From Pseudoalteromonas luteoviolacea H33-S (GTDB lineage Bacteria > Pseudomonadota > Gammaproteobacteria > Enterobacterales > Alteromonadaceae), in contig NZ_AUXY01000098.1 of the NCBI RefSeq assembly GCF_001625695.1, positions 1 to 64,000 on the forward strand: 64,000 nucleotides of DNA, given 5' to 3'. Within the stretch, counting starts at the first letter, position 1. Each line of letters opens with the position of its first letter. This document shows, piece by piece, positions 50,358 through 59,205 of this stretch. Under the pieces are notes generated by a model. It was given only the letters and a program-made list of their open reading frames with translations, searched no databases and was not told where the DNA came from. The position numbers and the translations under genes were made by a program.

Positions 50358-51665
50358 TTAGCTGAGCCTTGCAACCGTATTTACAATGCTATCTACTTGC
50401 TGGTTAATTTCATTAATGGTGGTGTTAAGCTCCTCGATAAGAACGACACCTGAGCTGACCTGCTCAGCACTTTTTCTCATAGAGTCCGACACTTCTTCTG
50501 AATGCGTAAGGTTTGCCTTAACAACATCGGCGATTTCAGTCGTTGAACTACTTGTTCTGGCTGCAAGTTGACGTACTTCATCGGCAACAACAGCAAACCC
50601 TCGGCCTTGCTCACCAGCCCGGGCTGCTTCAATAGCAGCATTGAGTGCCAGTAAATTGGTTTGCTCTGCAATGGCGCTGATGGTAGATACAATATTACTG
50701 ATTTGGTCTGATTGCTTGTTCAAAGCCTCTATTTTTGTCAATGCCGTATTCATGTCATCGCTCAATATTTGCATGAGTTCAATGACACCTGTGACAGACT
50801 CAGAGCCAGTTTGAGCGGCTTTATCAGCAAGGCTTGAGGCATGACCAACATTTTCTTGCGTTTGGCGTGTACCAACAATACGTTCCGTGATATCAGAGGC
50901 AAATTTAGTTACCTTAATGACAGTACCATTTTTGTCTATGATGGGGTTATAACTGGCTTCAAGCCATAACTCGTTACCCAGTTTATTTTTCCTTTCAACT
51001 TGGCCACTGAAATAGTGGCCAGCAGCTAACTGGCTCCAAAGCGCAGTGTAATCTCGAGATTGAACGATATGCTCTGGGCAAAACAAGCTATGGTGTTGAT
51101 CTTTGATTTCGTCTAAACGATAACCTGTTGCCGCTAAGAAATTCTCGTTGGCACTGAGCACATTGCCTGATGTATCAAATTCTATGACTGCCATTGAACG
51201 GTACAGTGCATCAATCAGGTTTTGTTGAGATACAGCGGTATGTTCACGCTTAGTGACATCAGAAGCAAATTTGATGATCTTAACTAATTGACCGTCGATA
51301 TTAAAAACTGGGTTGTAGCTCGCTTCAAGCCAAAGTTGTTTTCCAGAGCGAGTGAAACGTTCTATGGTGCCAGAGAAAAAATCGCCTCGATTTAGGTTTT
51401 GCCAAAGATGTTGGTAATCTGCCGAACCAGTATATTGTCTGTCACAAAAAATACGGTGATGTTTACCAACTAACTCATCTAATTCGTATTCCATCACTTT
51501 GAGAAAGTTATCATTTGCGGTAATGATTTTTCCATCGGGGGTAAACTCAATGATGGCAGTGGAACGCCCTACAGATGCCAGCGTTTGCTCAAATGCTTGT
51601 TTCTCACTCGTGACTTGATCAAGCGATTGCTGCAGTGCTTTTCTTTCTTTGCCAAAACTAAACAT
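50358..51665 (-). CDS. Soluble methyl-accepting chemotaxis protein with two PAS domains
   Basis: The 435-residue protein has no membrane segment. Two tandem PAS-PAC units are near 30-145 (IIEFTPDGKIITANDNFLKV, GTIERFTRSGKQLWLEASYNP) and 150-265 (VIEFDTSGNVLSANENFLAA, GQVERKNKLGNELWLEASYNP). They are near-duplicates of each other. The signalling domain follows at about 290-435 with the conserved hairpin tip NAAIEAARAGEQGRGFAVVA near 345. This layout is shared with BdlA-type and Aer-like cytoplasmic receptors that sense redox or energy state through flavin or haem in the PAS units. It is a single gene. Confidence 0.92.
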   Translation of the reverse strand: MFSFGKERKALQQSLDQVTSEKQAFEQTLASVGRSTAIIEFTPDGKIITANDNFLKVMEYELDELVGKHHRIFCDRQYTGSADYQHLWQNLNRGDFFSGTIERFTRSGKQLWLEASYNPVFNIDGQLVKIIKFASDVTKREHTAVSQQNLIDALYRSMAVIEFDTSGNVLSANENFLAATGYRLDEIKDQHHSLFCPEHIVQSRDYTALWSQLAAGHYFSGQVERKNKLGNELWLEASYNPIIDKNGTVIKVTKFASDITERIVGTRQTQENVGHASSLADKAAQTGSESVTGVIELMQILSDDMNTALTKIEALNKQSDQISNIVSTISAIAEQTNLLALNAAIEAARAGEQGRGFAVVADEVRQLAARTSSSTTEIADVVKANLTHSEEVSDSMRKSAEQVSSGVVLIEELNTTINEINQQVDSIVNTVARLS

Positions 51666-52120
51666 TGATGTTCAAAACCCTTAAGATGATTATTTAGGAT
51701 TGTCGAATTATTGTTATATGCAATTGAAAGTCAATTAGTATGTTTAAATATCATGAATTAGTATGTATTTTGTACCTTTTATGGTTTGTTTTATTTTATA
51801 ATTTCAATTTAAAACAATCACTTATATGTTTATTGATATTGTTTGAATTAGATTGCTTTTATGTCACCAAAGAAAGCTCCTAGCGCTTTAAAATGTTGCT
51901 TTTTGTATATTTCATTGAACTTCAGAGTGTTTTTTGAACAAAGGGTGTTTAAATATTTTCAATGAAGAAGTGTTGTGTGTATTTTGTGCAAAGAAAGGGG
52001 CTCACAAATTAATTTAGGTGGAACGCTGCCTTTAGACACTTTAGGTGTATGATATTGTTGAAATTAGTACAATATAAGTGGTAAACATAATTAGTAAATA
52101 AAAATAATAATTGGAGTAAT
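51666..52120. other. Intergenic region, 455 nt, very AT-rich
   Basis: It lies between divergent genes for the PAS chemoreceptor and the exported NTF2-like protein. No coding frame, repeat or strong hairpin was found. It should contain both promoters. Confidence 0.45.
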
Positions 52121-52123
52121 ATG

Positions 52124-52621
52124 ATGCGGTTAAGCTTTATGGTTTTGATTCTCGTCTTATCGTTTGGTACTCAGGCAAATGATACACCTGAAAAAGCGGT
52201 TAGTTCATTGTTTGAAGCACTTTCACATGCGGCAAAAGAAAAGCCAAATATCCCAATGCTTAAGAAGCTATTTCACCCTGAGGCAAAAGTTTATGGTGTC
52301 CATTTTACTAAAGCCACACCGAGTTTGATGGCCATTTCTAGTACCGAGTTTATTAAATTGCTGGATAAAGTGCCTGAAAAAGGGTTTTACGAATGTGAGG
52401 TGGTGAGAAAAGTGCAAACATATGACCGTTTTGCACAAGTATACAGCGTGGCAGAAACTCGATTTAATAGAAAGCAAAAACAGCCTGACTTTACAGGGGT
52501 AAATAGTATTCAGCTCTATAAATACGACAATGAATGGCAAATATTGTCTTTGTATTATCAGATAGAAAGCCCTAGCCACCCTATAAACTTAGAGGGCGCT
52601 AAAAGTGGGGTGTGCTTGTAA
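52124..52621 (+). CDS. Exported NTF2/SnoaL-like protein, unknown function
   Basis: A signal peptide (about 1-19, LSFMVLILVLSFGTQA) is followed by a small alpha+beta domain with the NTF2 layout: TPEKAVSSLFEALSHAAKE at the start, LKKLFHPEAKVYGVHF, and paired strands ending WQILSLYYQIESPSHP. The protein is 165 residues from the ATG at 52124; an ATG directly before it (52121) is equally possible. TTGGAGTAAT precedes them. The function is unknown. It converges with the LysR-type gene. Confidence 0.7.
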   Translation: MRLSFMVLILVLSFGTQANDTPEKAVSSLFEALSHAAKEKPNIPMLKKLFHPEAKVYGVHFTKATPSLMAISSTEFIKLLDKVPEKGFYECEVVRKVQTYDRFAQVYSVAETRFNRKQKQPDFTGVNSIQLYKYDNEWQILSLYYQIESPSHPINLEGAKSGVCL

Positions 52622-52645
52622 CTAGAGCTAAGAGCACCAAATGGC

Positions 52646-53542
52646 TTAGCAGTGCTTCATTTCGTTGTTGAGCCAGTCGGTAAATATTTGTAGCCTTGCT
52701 AGTCTGGGAGTATTTGTATCGTAGACAAAATATCGCTTAACTTTGTTTGGATGGGGTAGTCTGTAGGGAATAATAAGGGTTCCTCTATCCAGTTGCTCTT
52801 GACATAAGTACGGAGCTGCCAGTGTAACGCCATGACCACTAGAAACAGCACTAATTGCCATATCCGTCGAGTTGACTTTTGTCCAAAGTGTGTGATGTTC
52901 AACCCCTTTCACTCCGGCTACATTAAACCAGCTAGGCCAATCGTAGGGACCAGCATGCGTTAAAGTAACTATATGTTGGGATAATAGATTGGCGGGGTCG
53001 TTTAAATTGAGTTGTTTCGCTAAGCTATTTGAGCAAATAGGGTAAACGGGTGATTCACCAAAATATTCGCAGCTAAAGTTATCCGGTGTATGCTGCTCAA
53101 CCGTGGTACCAAATCGTATTGCTAGGTCTATATGCGCTTGTTTCAAATCAACAAAATTTGCTGATGAAGAGACGTTAATTTGAATATTTGGGTAACGATC
53201 TGTAAAGCCTTGCAACCTTGGCATCAGCCAAAGCGAAATAAAAGCCTGTGTAGAAGTAATAGTGAGCTCACCATCAATACCTTCTCTTTGAACTTGGTTG
53301 ATCCCTTTATTTAATATCGTGAGCCCTTTTTGAGCATGTTCGAATAGGGCTGCTCCTTGTTGGGTGGGGAGCATTCGCTTTCCTTTGCGAACAAACAGGC
53401 GGCTATTGAGCAAGGCTTCGAGTTGACGTATTTGTTGACTGACAGCAGCTTGAGATATACATAACTCCTGTGCTGCTAGGCTATAGCTATTGTGTCGTGC
53501 TGCACATTCAAACGTGACTAACAAGTTGATATTTTTAAACAC
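52646..53542 (-). CDS. LysR family transcriptional regulator, GcvA-like
   Basis: The 298-residue protein has the N-terminal winged HTH (LLVTFECAARHNSYSLAAQE and ISQAAVSQQIRQLEALLNSR) and a C-terminal periplasmic-binding-protein-like effector domain from about 90, with LTITSTQAFISLWLMPRL, typical of the GcvA subgroup. It diverges from the PEP-mutase-family gene with a 153-nt shared promoter, the usual arrangement for a LysR regulator and its target. The effector is unknown. Confidence 0.9.
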   Translation of the reverse strand: MFKNINLLVTFECAARHNSYSLAAQELCISQAAVSQQIRQLEALLNSRLFVRKGKRMLPTQQGAALFEHAQKGLTILNKGINQVQREGIDGELTITSTQAFISLWLMPRLQGFTDRYPNIQINVSSSANFVDLKQAHIDLAIRFGTTVEQHTPDNFSCEYFGESPVYPICSNSLAKQLNLNDPANLLSQHIVTLTHAGPYDWPSWFNVAGVKGVEHHTLWTKVNSTDMAISAVSSGHGVTLAAPYLCQEQLDRGTLIIPYRLPHPNKVKRYFVYDTNTPRLARLQIFTDWLNNEMKHC

Positions 53543-53695
53543 TTGAAGTTTATAATTCTTGAATTCATCTTGGTATTATAAGCAGGGCTTATAATAAAAG
53601 TCGATTTTCATCGTTGGTCTTTTTTAATCGGGACTGTAAAAATGCAGTCATTGAACACGTATTAATACAATTACTAAATATAAGACAAGGACATA

Positions 53696-54460
53696 ATGAT
53701 GAGAGAGTTTAAACAGCTGCACCAGCAGAAGACGCCACTTTTGTTGGCAAACGTTTGGGACGCAACCAGTGCAAAATGTGCTGAAGCAGCTGGCTATCAA
53801 GCAATTGGTACCTCTAGTGCAGCATTGGCTGCAGTACTTGGTTACGAGGATGGTGAACATATACCTTTCGAAGAGCTATTGTTCGTTGTTAAAAGGATCG
53901 CAGCATCTAGCAGTTTGCCTTTGAGTGTTGATATTGAGTCTGGTTTTAGTGCAGAACCACGTATTATCGCTAACCATATTCAGCAGCTGGCTGAGTTGGG
54001 CGTAGTGGGGGTTAATATTGAAGATAGCCAAGTACAAGACACACGGACATTACGTAATAAAGATGAGTTTGCGACCTTGTTGCAGAGCGTGCGTGCTGAG
54101 CTTGCCGGGCGCGAAGTGCCTATGTTTATCAATGTGCGCTGTGATACATTTTTGCTGGGTGTGGATAATGCAGTAGATGAAGCACTGAGCAGAGCGAGTA
54201 GCTATCAAGCCGCCAGTGCGGATGGGCTTTTTTTCCCATGCATTTCTTGTGAACAAGATATCGCTCGAGTCGTTGGGGCAACATCATTACCGATTAATGT
54301 GATGGCTGTCCCATCTTTACCTGACATACAAATATTGACACAGCTTGGTGTTAAGCGAATTAGCACAGGCAATTTCGCGCAGATAGCAATGAATGAGCAG
54401 TTGAGTACTAAGTTATCACAAATTAAAGCGCAAGGGAGTTGCTCCATACTTTTTGAGTGA
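53696..54460 (+). CDS. Isocitrate lyase/PEP mutase family protein
   Basis: The 254-residue TIM-barrel protein opens with LLLANVWDATSAKCAEAAGYQAIGTSS, followed by LPLSVDIESGF near 78, GVVGVNIEDSQVQD near 100 and MFINVRCDTFLLG near 140. These are the metal- and carboxylate-binding strands of the PEP mutase/ICL superfamily. The KKCGH loop of true isocitrate lyases is absent, so it is a PEP-mutase-like C-C or P-C lyase of unknown substrate, possibly an oxaloacetate/methylisocitrate-type activity. It is likely controlled by the divergent LysR regulator. The start may be at 53696 or at the next codon (53699). Confidence 0.87.
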   Translation: MMREFKQLHQQKTPLLLANVWDATSAKCAEAAGYQAIGTSSAALAAVLGYEDGEHIPFEELLFVVKRIAASSSLPLSVDIESGFSAEPRIIANHIQQLAELGVVGVNIEDSQVQDTRTLRNKDEFATLLQSVRAELAGREVPMFINVRCDTFLLGVDNAVDEALSRASSYQAASADGLFFPCISCEQDIARVVGATSLPINVMAVPSLPDIQILTQLGVKRISTGNFAQIAMNEQLSTKLSQIKAQGSCSILFE

Positions 54461-54606
54461 TGATAATTTTAGCTGCATTTTGACTAAAGAATAATGTACA
54501 TGTGCTCTATTGAAACCATCAATGAGCACATGATGGGATATACAGCCGTACTGTTGATTATCGAATAAAGATAATACTCGTATTTTAAATGGGTCAAATA
54601 GTTCTG

Positions 54607-55071
54607 CTACGAAAGCGGTTCACTTAACTGCATATTAGAATGATGAGGTATGTCGCACATCGTTACTGCCAAACGATTAAAGTCTTGGTTACAAGGTGGT
54701 GCAGCATATAAGATATTTGAGTTATCTTTAAAAGTGGAGCGGCTCAAAATGTTGATTGTTCTTTGACCATGTGCAACTGCATACATGTGACTTCGGTCTA
54801 TTCTCCACGCGCAAACCTTCTCCGTTTCAGGATTATTAGCTTGTGTAATTTTGACGACATTTGAAGCGACAGATAAGTCCATGTAGCTTTTTTGGCTGCG
54901 TGCGATTTTGTAATAAAAGGCACTACAATCTCTGCGACAAGGTATAAGTTCAAACTCAGCCGCATTTTCGACTAAACCATTGCCATAAAATAAGCCGGTT
55001 ATTTCATTACTAATAGTTATGTAGCCAAAGTCTTGACCTTGAGTTACTAGTTTTAGGTGTTGTTTGCTCAT
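54607..55071 (-). CDS. Hypothetical protein, possibly beta-rich
   Basis: The 154-residue protein has no signal peptide or membrane segment, several Cys (CRRDCSAFYY near 47-56, CAWRIDR near 89, a CNQD and a MCDIPHH near the end) and alternating short beta-like stretches. I recognise no family. It is on its own, with a 666-nt spacer on its upstream side. Confidence 0.5.
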   Translation of the reverse strand: MSKQHLKLVTQGQDFGYITISNEITGLFYGNGLVENAAEFELIPCRRDCSAFYYKIARSQKSYMDLSVASNVVKITQANNPETEKVCAWRIDRSHMYAVAHGQRTINILSRSTFKDNSNILYAAPPCNQDFNRLAVTMCDIPHHSNMQLSEPLS

Positions 55072-55737
55072 GCTTTATTACCCACAGTGATTTGGCATCA
55101 TCTGTATGGCACTCTCTTTAACTCATGTTAATAAGACGAATGCCTTAATGAAAACATTAGAGATCCTTTATTGAGTAAATATGACATTTGCTCAAAACTT
55201 ATGTGTTGATACGAACAAGCTCTGATAGAGTTTATCTTGCTATAAACATAACTTCTTACTTCCTCCATAATTTATTGATAACGTCATCTTAGCCACTTGA
55301 AAGCGCTGTAAAGGTAGCGTTTAACAGGTCAGTGTTCCGAGCAGCGCGATAACGCTTTTTGATGGCTTAATAAATGCATAAAATTCCATGATAGATTTTA
55401 CTAATTAAAAAAAGATGTGAAATTGAATTAAGGCATTTTCAATCAAATATGATGTCAAAGTTGGCAAAGCTGTTAATCAAATGACAGGTTTTGGGTTTGT
55501 ACCCAGCTAATAATAAAGTCTCATATTATGAATTTTGCTAAAGAAATCACGCATTTTTCCGATAAATTTAGTAATAATAGTAACTTGTACTATTTTGGCA
55601 TTAAGTGTGTTTACAATCATTCATAAACTGCCTAAAAAGCGGCCGATTTTAACTTAACATTGTAAGGGCTATGTGCTGAAATGGTGGAAGTTGCATAAAA
55701 AAAAGTAAAATATGCAAGAGTATTTAGGAAGGAAGTG
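55072..55737. other. Intergenic region, 666 nt, no gene seen
   Basis: No reading frame with a plausible ribosome-binding site was found on either strand. A weak terminator-like hairpin (AGCG/CGCT then TTTTT) lies near 55343-55360 without a gene to end. The right end carries the promoter and ribosome-binding site of the FapA-family gene. Confidence 0.45.
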
Positions 55738-57369
55738 ATGTCGTTGTTTAGTTTTGATGAGGAATCTGGGTATGTTTCTATGAAGGAACATCCTGCGCAC
55801 TCGGGGTTTCCCGCCAGTGCTGCACAGCTAGTTGAGCTGCTAGAACAATCCTCTTATGCCGACTTTGATGTCATTCATGCCAACATTGGTCAATTATTTA
55901 CCCCTTCTGATGATAGAGACAAAGATGTCCTTATCGTTGCAAGAGCGGTCGACGCTTCCATTGCTGTACGTGTAGAAGAAAATAACATGTTAGCGGAAGC
56001 CAGACTCACCACTGCCAGAGGTGGTAAGTTAATCACGATTGATGAAGCAAGAGATGCTTTGACCAATGCAGGTGTGGTAAAGGGTATAAATGAAAGAGCA
56101 CTTGATACATTTTTGGGTCAGCAGTTTGAGCAATCCCCAGGCAGTGTTTATTCAGGTATAGTCGCCCATGGTGTCAGAGCAAAAGATGGTACGGATGCAC
56201 GGTTTGTTCGGTTATGCATGACTGCACAGGATCGCGTACTGAGCCCACAGGAAAAATCCGGTGGTAAGGTTGATATGCGAGACTTGGGGGCAATCATTAC
56301 TGTTAAACCAGGCAGCCCATTAATGAAAAGAGTCCCGCCAACACCTGGTGAAGAAGGCTTTTCTGTGTTCGGTGATGTATTAGAGCCAAAACCAGGAAAA
56401 GACTATACGCTACAGGTATCTGAAGGGACAAAGATAAGTCCAGATGACCCCAATTTACTGATTGCTGACGCAAAAGGCGTTCCAGTGGCTGTGCCGCGTG
56501 GCATGCGTGTTGATGATGTTTTATGTTATGACAACGTGGACGTAACGACTGGGCATATCGAGTTTGACGGCAGTGTGGTTGTTAGTGGTGATGTTAAAGA
56601 TGGCATGAGAATAAAGGCATCTGGTGATATTACGGTCATTGGCTTCGTTGAATCTGCGCAGTTAGAAAGTGAAAGTGCAGTAACTGTAATGCTTGGTGCA
56701 ATAGGACGCAAACGCATAGAGGGCGAAGATTTTTCTTGTATCATTAAAGCTAAGCGCACTATTTCAGTTGGATATGGACAATATTGCCATATAGAGTCAG
56801 AGCAAGACTTATTTATTGAACGCCAAGCTTTGCATTGTGATTTAAAGTCTAAACGATTGATCAGAGTGGGCAAGGGGGATACACCACGCGGAAAATTGAT
56901 CGGCGGTAATGTGTATAACGCGATGCGCATTGAAGCAGGTGAAGTGGGTGCGCCTTCTGGGACAAGAACACGTATTGTCCTTGCACAAGATTGGTATGAC
57001 TTGAAGAAAAAAGAAAAGGAATTTAAAGAGCTTGATAAGCTGTTATCAGACAAGATACTCGCTGTGAAGCGGGCGCAAATTAAAGCGAAAAAGACACCAG
57101 CTTCAGATAAGCGAGATAATTACCTGAAAAAACTGACTGTTACAGAGCAACGCCTTGATACACACTACAAGCGTAATGTCCGTAATTGTAAGTTAGTTGC
57201 GCAAAAGTTATTGCGCTTGGTTAAACTGAGTCGTGTAAAAGTGAATGAGCTAATGCATCCTGGTATAGAATTGACTATCGCAAAAGACAGTCGATCTTTT
57301 TCCAGAATTTACCCACCGCATTCGGTCAAATTAGACGCTGGAAAAATTACTCAGGAGTTTCAAAACTAA
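55738..57369 (+). CDS. FapA (DUF342) family protein
   Basis: FapA-type proteins are large cytoplasmic beta-helix proteins of unknown function, often near polar flagellar and chemotaxis genes in Vibrio and relatives. The 543-residue protein shows the family signature in its centre: GDVLEPKPGKDY, KGVPVAVPRGMRVDD, GHIEFDGSVVVSGDV (about 268-282) and LIGGNVYNAMRIEAGEVGAPSGT, followed by a coiled-coil C-terminus (LKKKEKEFKELDKLL). I chose the ATG at 55738 with GGAAGGAAG upstream; a GTG lies one codon earlier. Confidence 0.85.
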   Translation: MSLFSFDEESGYVSMKEHPAHSGFPASAAQLVELLEQSSYADFDVIHANIGQLFTPSDDRDKDVLIVARAVDASIAVRVEENNMLAEARLTTARGGKLITIDEARDALTNAGVVKGINERALDTFLGQQFEQSPGSVYSGIVAHGVRAKDGTDARFVRLCMTAQDRVLSPQEKSGGKVDMRDLGAIITVKPGSPLMKRVPPTPGEEGFSVFGDVLEPKPGKDYTLQVSEGTKISPDDPNLLIADAKGVPVAVPRGMRVDDVLCYDNVDVTTGHIEFDGSVVVSGDVKDGMRIKASGDITVIGFVESAQLESESAVTVMLGAIGRKRIEGEDFSCIIKAKRTISVGYGQYCHIESEQDLFIERQALHCDLKSKRLIRVGKGDTPRGKLIGGNVYNAMRIEAGEVGAPSGTRTRIVLAQDWYDLKKKEKEFKELDKLLSDKILAVKRAQIKAKKTPASDKRDNYLKKLTVTEQRLDTHYKRNVRNCKLVAQKLLRLVKLSRVKVNELMHPGIELTIAKDSRSFSRIYPPHSVKLDAGKITQEFQN

Positions 57370-57394
57370 AAAAAGCAGCCTAGGCTGCTTTTTA
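57368..57394. terminator. Bidirectional intrinsic terminator
   Basis: AAAAGCAGCC and GGCTGCTTTT form a perfect palindrome with A and T tracts on each side. It ends the FapA-family gene and the convergent rnt gene. Confidence 0.88.
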
Positions 57395-57424
57395 GTTTTA
57401 ATGACTTGTTTTAAGTAGCGTTGC

Positions 57425-58087
57425 TTAATCCTGGTCAGTAGTACTTGGCTCCTCGCTTGGAGGCAATGGCCACCCACCTAACGCTTGCCATTTATTGACA
57501 ATGTAGCAAAACAGCTCAGCTGTTCGTTCAGTGTCATAAAGTGCAGAGTGCGCTTGAGAATTATCAAATTCTATTCCGGCAGCTCGACATGCTTTCGCAA
57601 GCACTGTCTGACCCAGCGCCAGTCCTGACAAAGATGTGGTATCGAAGCTAACGAAAGGGTGAAAAGGCGTGCGCTTTATATTATTACGTTCAATTGCTGC
57701 ATTCAAAAAACCATGGTCAAACGCCGCATTGTGAGCAACAATGACAGAGCGCTGACATCCAGCATCTTTTTGTGCTTTTCTGACTGCTTTGCAGATTTCT
57801 TTGATTGCTTCGCTTTCTTCTACTGCGCCACGCAGCTCAGAGAAAGGGTCAATACCGTTAAACTCTATGGCAGATTGCTCAATGTTAGCCCCTTCAAAAG
57901 GTGCTACATGGAAATGAATGGTTTTATCAATGCTGAGCTCACCTTGGCTGTCCATTTTTAATAAACTGACCGCAATTTCTAGCAAGGCATCAGTTTCTTT
58001 ATTGAAGCCTGCTGTTTCAACATCAATTACTACGGGGAAAAAGCCTCTGAAGCGTTTTGCGAATAGGGTTTGCTCTTGTTCTGCCAT
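57425..58087 (-). CDS. rnt: Ribonuclease T
   Basis: RNase T is a 3'-to-5' exoribonuclease of the DEDDh type that trims tRNA CCA turnover products and 3' ends of stable RNAs. The 220-residue protein has PVVIDVETAGFN with Asp22 and Glu24, IVAHNAAFDHGFLNAAI near 116-132, and the final His-Asp pair in AHSALYDTERTAELF near 180-194. Length is normal and it acts as a dimer in the cytoplasm. It diverges from motY, an arrangement I recall from Vibrio and related genera. Confidence 0.95.
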   Translation of the reverse strand: MAEQEQTLFAKRFRGFFPVVIDVETAGFNKETDALLEIAVSLLKMDSQGELSIDKTIHFHVAPFEGANIEQSAIEFNGIDPFSELRGAVEESEAIKEICKAVRKAQKDAGCQRSVIVAHNAAFDHGFLNAAIERNNIKRTPFHPFVSFDTTSLSGLALGQTVLAKACRAAGIEFDNSQAHSALYDTERTAELFCYIVNKWQALGGWPLPPSEEPSTTDQD

Positions 58088-58297
58088 GATTAACTTGGAT
58101 TTCTAAAATTAGCCGCCTATTATACTGATCATAAGGCAAGATGCTAATTAGGATCGGGTCAACAAGCAGATATTTTTACTTTCTGTCGATTTATTGTCTC
58201 GAAAGACGGTATGTTTATTGCTTTCATGTATCTAGAAATATGATTTAGGCACTAAAACGTTGGCCTATTTAGTTGTTCATAGGCTTGGAGAAGCAAA

Positions 58298-59173
58298 GTG
58301 AGTTTACATTTCAATATCTTAGCAGCGGTAATTACATGTGTGTTTGCGACAAGTGCGCACAGTGCGATGCGGCAATATAGTGCCTCCGTTGATAACTCCA
58401 AGTGGATGGTAGATAGAACGACACGGTTATCTTGCACACTTTCTCATGATGTTCCATATTACGGCGAAGCCATTTTTAGCGCGACAGCAAGTAAAAACAA
58501 AGATCTTACTTTTAATCTTGATATGGTTATTCGGCCTGAAGACTATGATTTTGCAGGGCTTGAATCTGTGCCACCAAGTTGGCGAGCAGGGCTGCCTGCG
58601 CGTTCAATGGGCGAGATGGCTTTACTTAAAAAGTTTGATGGAGAACTGGCTAATCCAGTCGCTTGGGAAATGCTTACAGAGCTTGAAAAAGGCTATCAAC
58701 CTACCTTCTACTATCAAGATTGGAATAACAAGCATGACCAGATTGCCGTTTCTTTATCGTCTGTAAACTTCAAAAAATCATATTGGGACTTTTTACAGTG
58801 CAGAGATAACTTGTTGCCGTACAGTTTTGAAGACATCGCATTTGTGGTGATGAATTACCGTAAGAATTCGAGTGACTTGACTAAGTCATCACGCAAGCGG
58901 CTGGATATGATTGGAGAATATTTAAACAATGATCCAGACATTGATTCAATTTATATTTCAGCCTACTCAGATAGTTATGGTGGTAAAAACGTCAATTTGA
59001 ATCTATCTAAAAAGCGCGCGATGGCGATTAAAGAATATATGGCAAGTAAAGGCGTACCGGCTGAAAAAATAATGACGGATGGCTTTGGTGAAAAGCGTCA
59101 TGTTGCGATAAACACGACGCCGATAGGGCGTGAAGCGAACCGCCGAGTGATAATCCAAATTTCCAAGCCCTAA
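58298..59173 (+). CDS. motY: Sodium-type polar flagellar motor protein MotY
   Basis: MotY forms the T ring under the outer membrane that holds the PomAB stators of a sodium-driven polar flagellum. The 291-residue protein has a signal peptide (about 1-23), an N-terminal domain specific to MotY (about 24-155; DVPYYGEAIFSA, ESVPPSWRAGLP) and an OmpA-type peptidoglycan-binding domain (about 165-290; YISAYSDSYGGKNVNLNLSKKRA and GFGEKRHV). The match to Vibrio MotY (about 293 residues) is close from memory. It indicates that the organism swims with a sodium-driven polar flagellum. Confidence 0.93.
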   Translation: MSLHFNILAAVITCVFATSAHSAMRQYSASVDNSKWMVDRTTRLSCTLSHDVPYYGEAIFSATASKNKDLTFNLDMVIRPEDYDFAGLESVPPSWRAGLPARSMGEMALLKKFDGELANPVAWEMLTELEKGYQPTFYYQDWNNKHDQIAVSLSSVNFKKSYWDFLQCRDNLLPYSFEDIAFVVMNYRKNSSDLTKSSRKRLDMIGEYLNNDPDIDSIYISAYSDSYGGKNVNLNLSKKRAMAIKEYMASKGVPAEKIMTDGFGEKRHVAINTTPIGREANRRVIIQISKP

Positions 59174-59185
59174 TAGTGGGCTTGG
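59163..59185. terminator. Hairpin across the motY stop codon
   Basis: CCAAGCCC (59163-59170) pairs perfectly with GGGCTTGG (59178-59185), spanning the motY stop codon and lying between motY and the convergent mnmC. There is no strong T tract, so it may stabilise the mRNA end or act as a weak terminator. Confidence 0.5.
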
Positions 59186-59205
59186 TAGCATCGTTCATTC
59201 AAGGC

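Noticed and set aside
55343..55360. Terminator-like hairpin suggesting a small RNA in the 666-nt spacer
   Set aside because: The stem is only four base pairs and no promoter or conserved RNA could be recognised.
56526..57053. 175-residue minus-strand frame
   Set aside because: It is antisense to the FapA-family gene, with no motif or ribosome-binding site.
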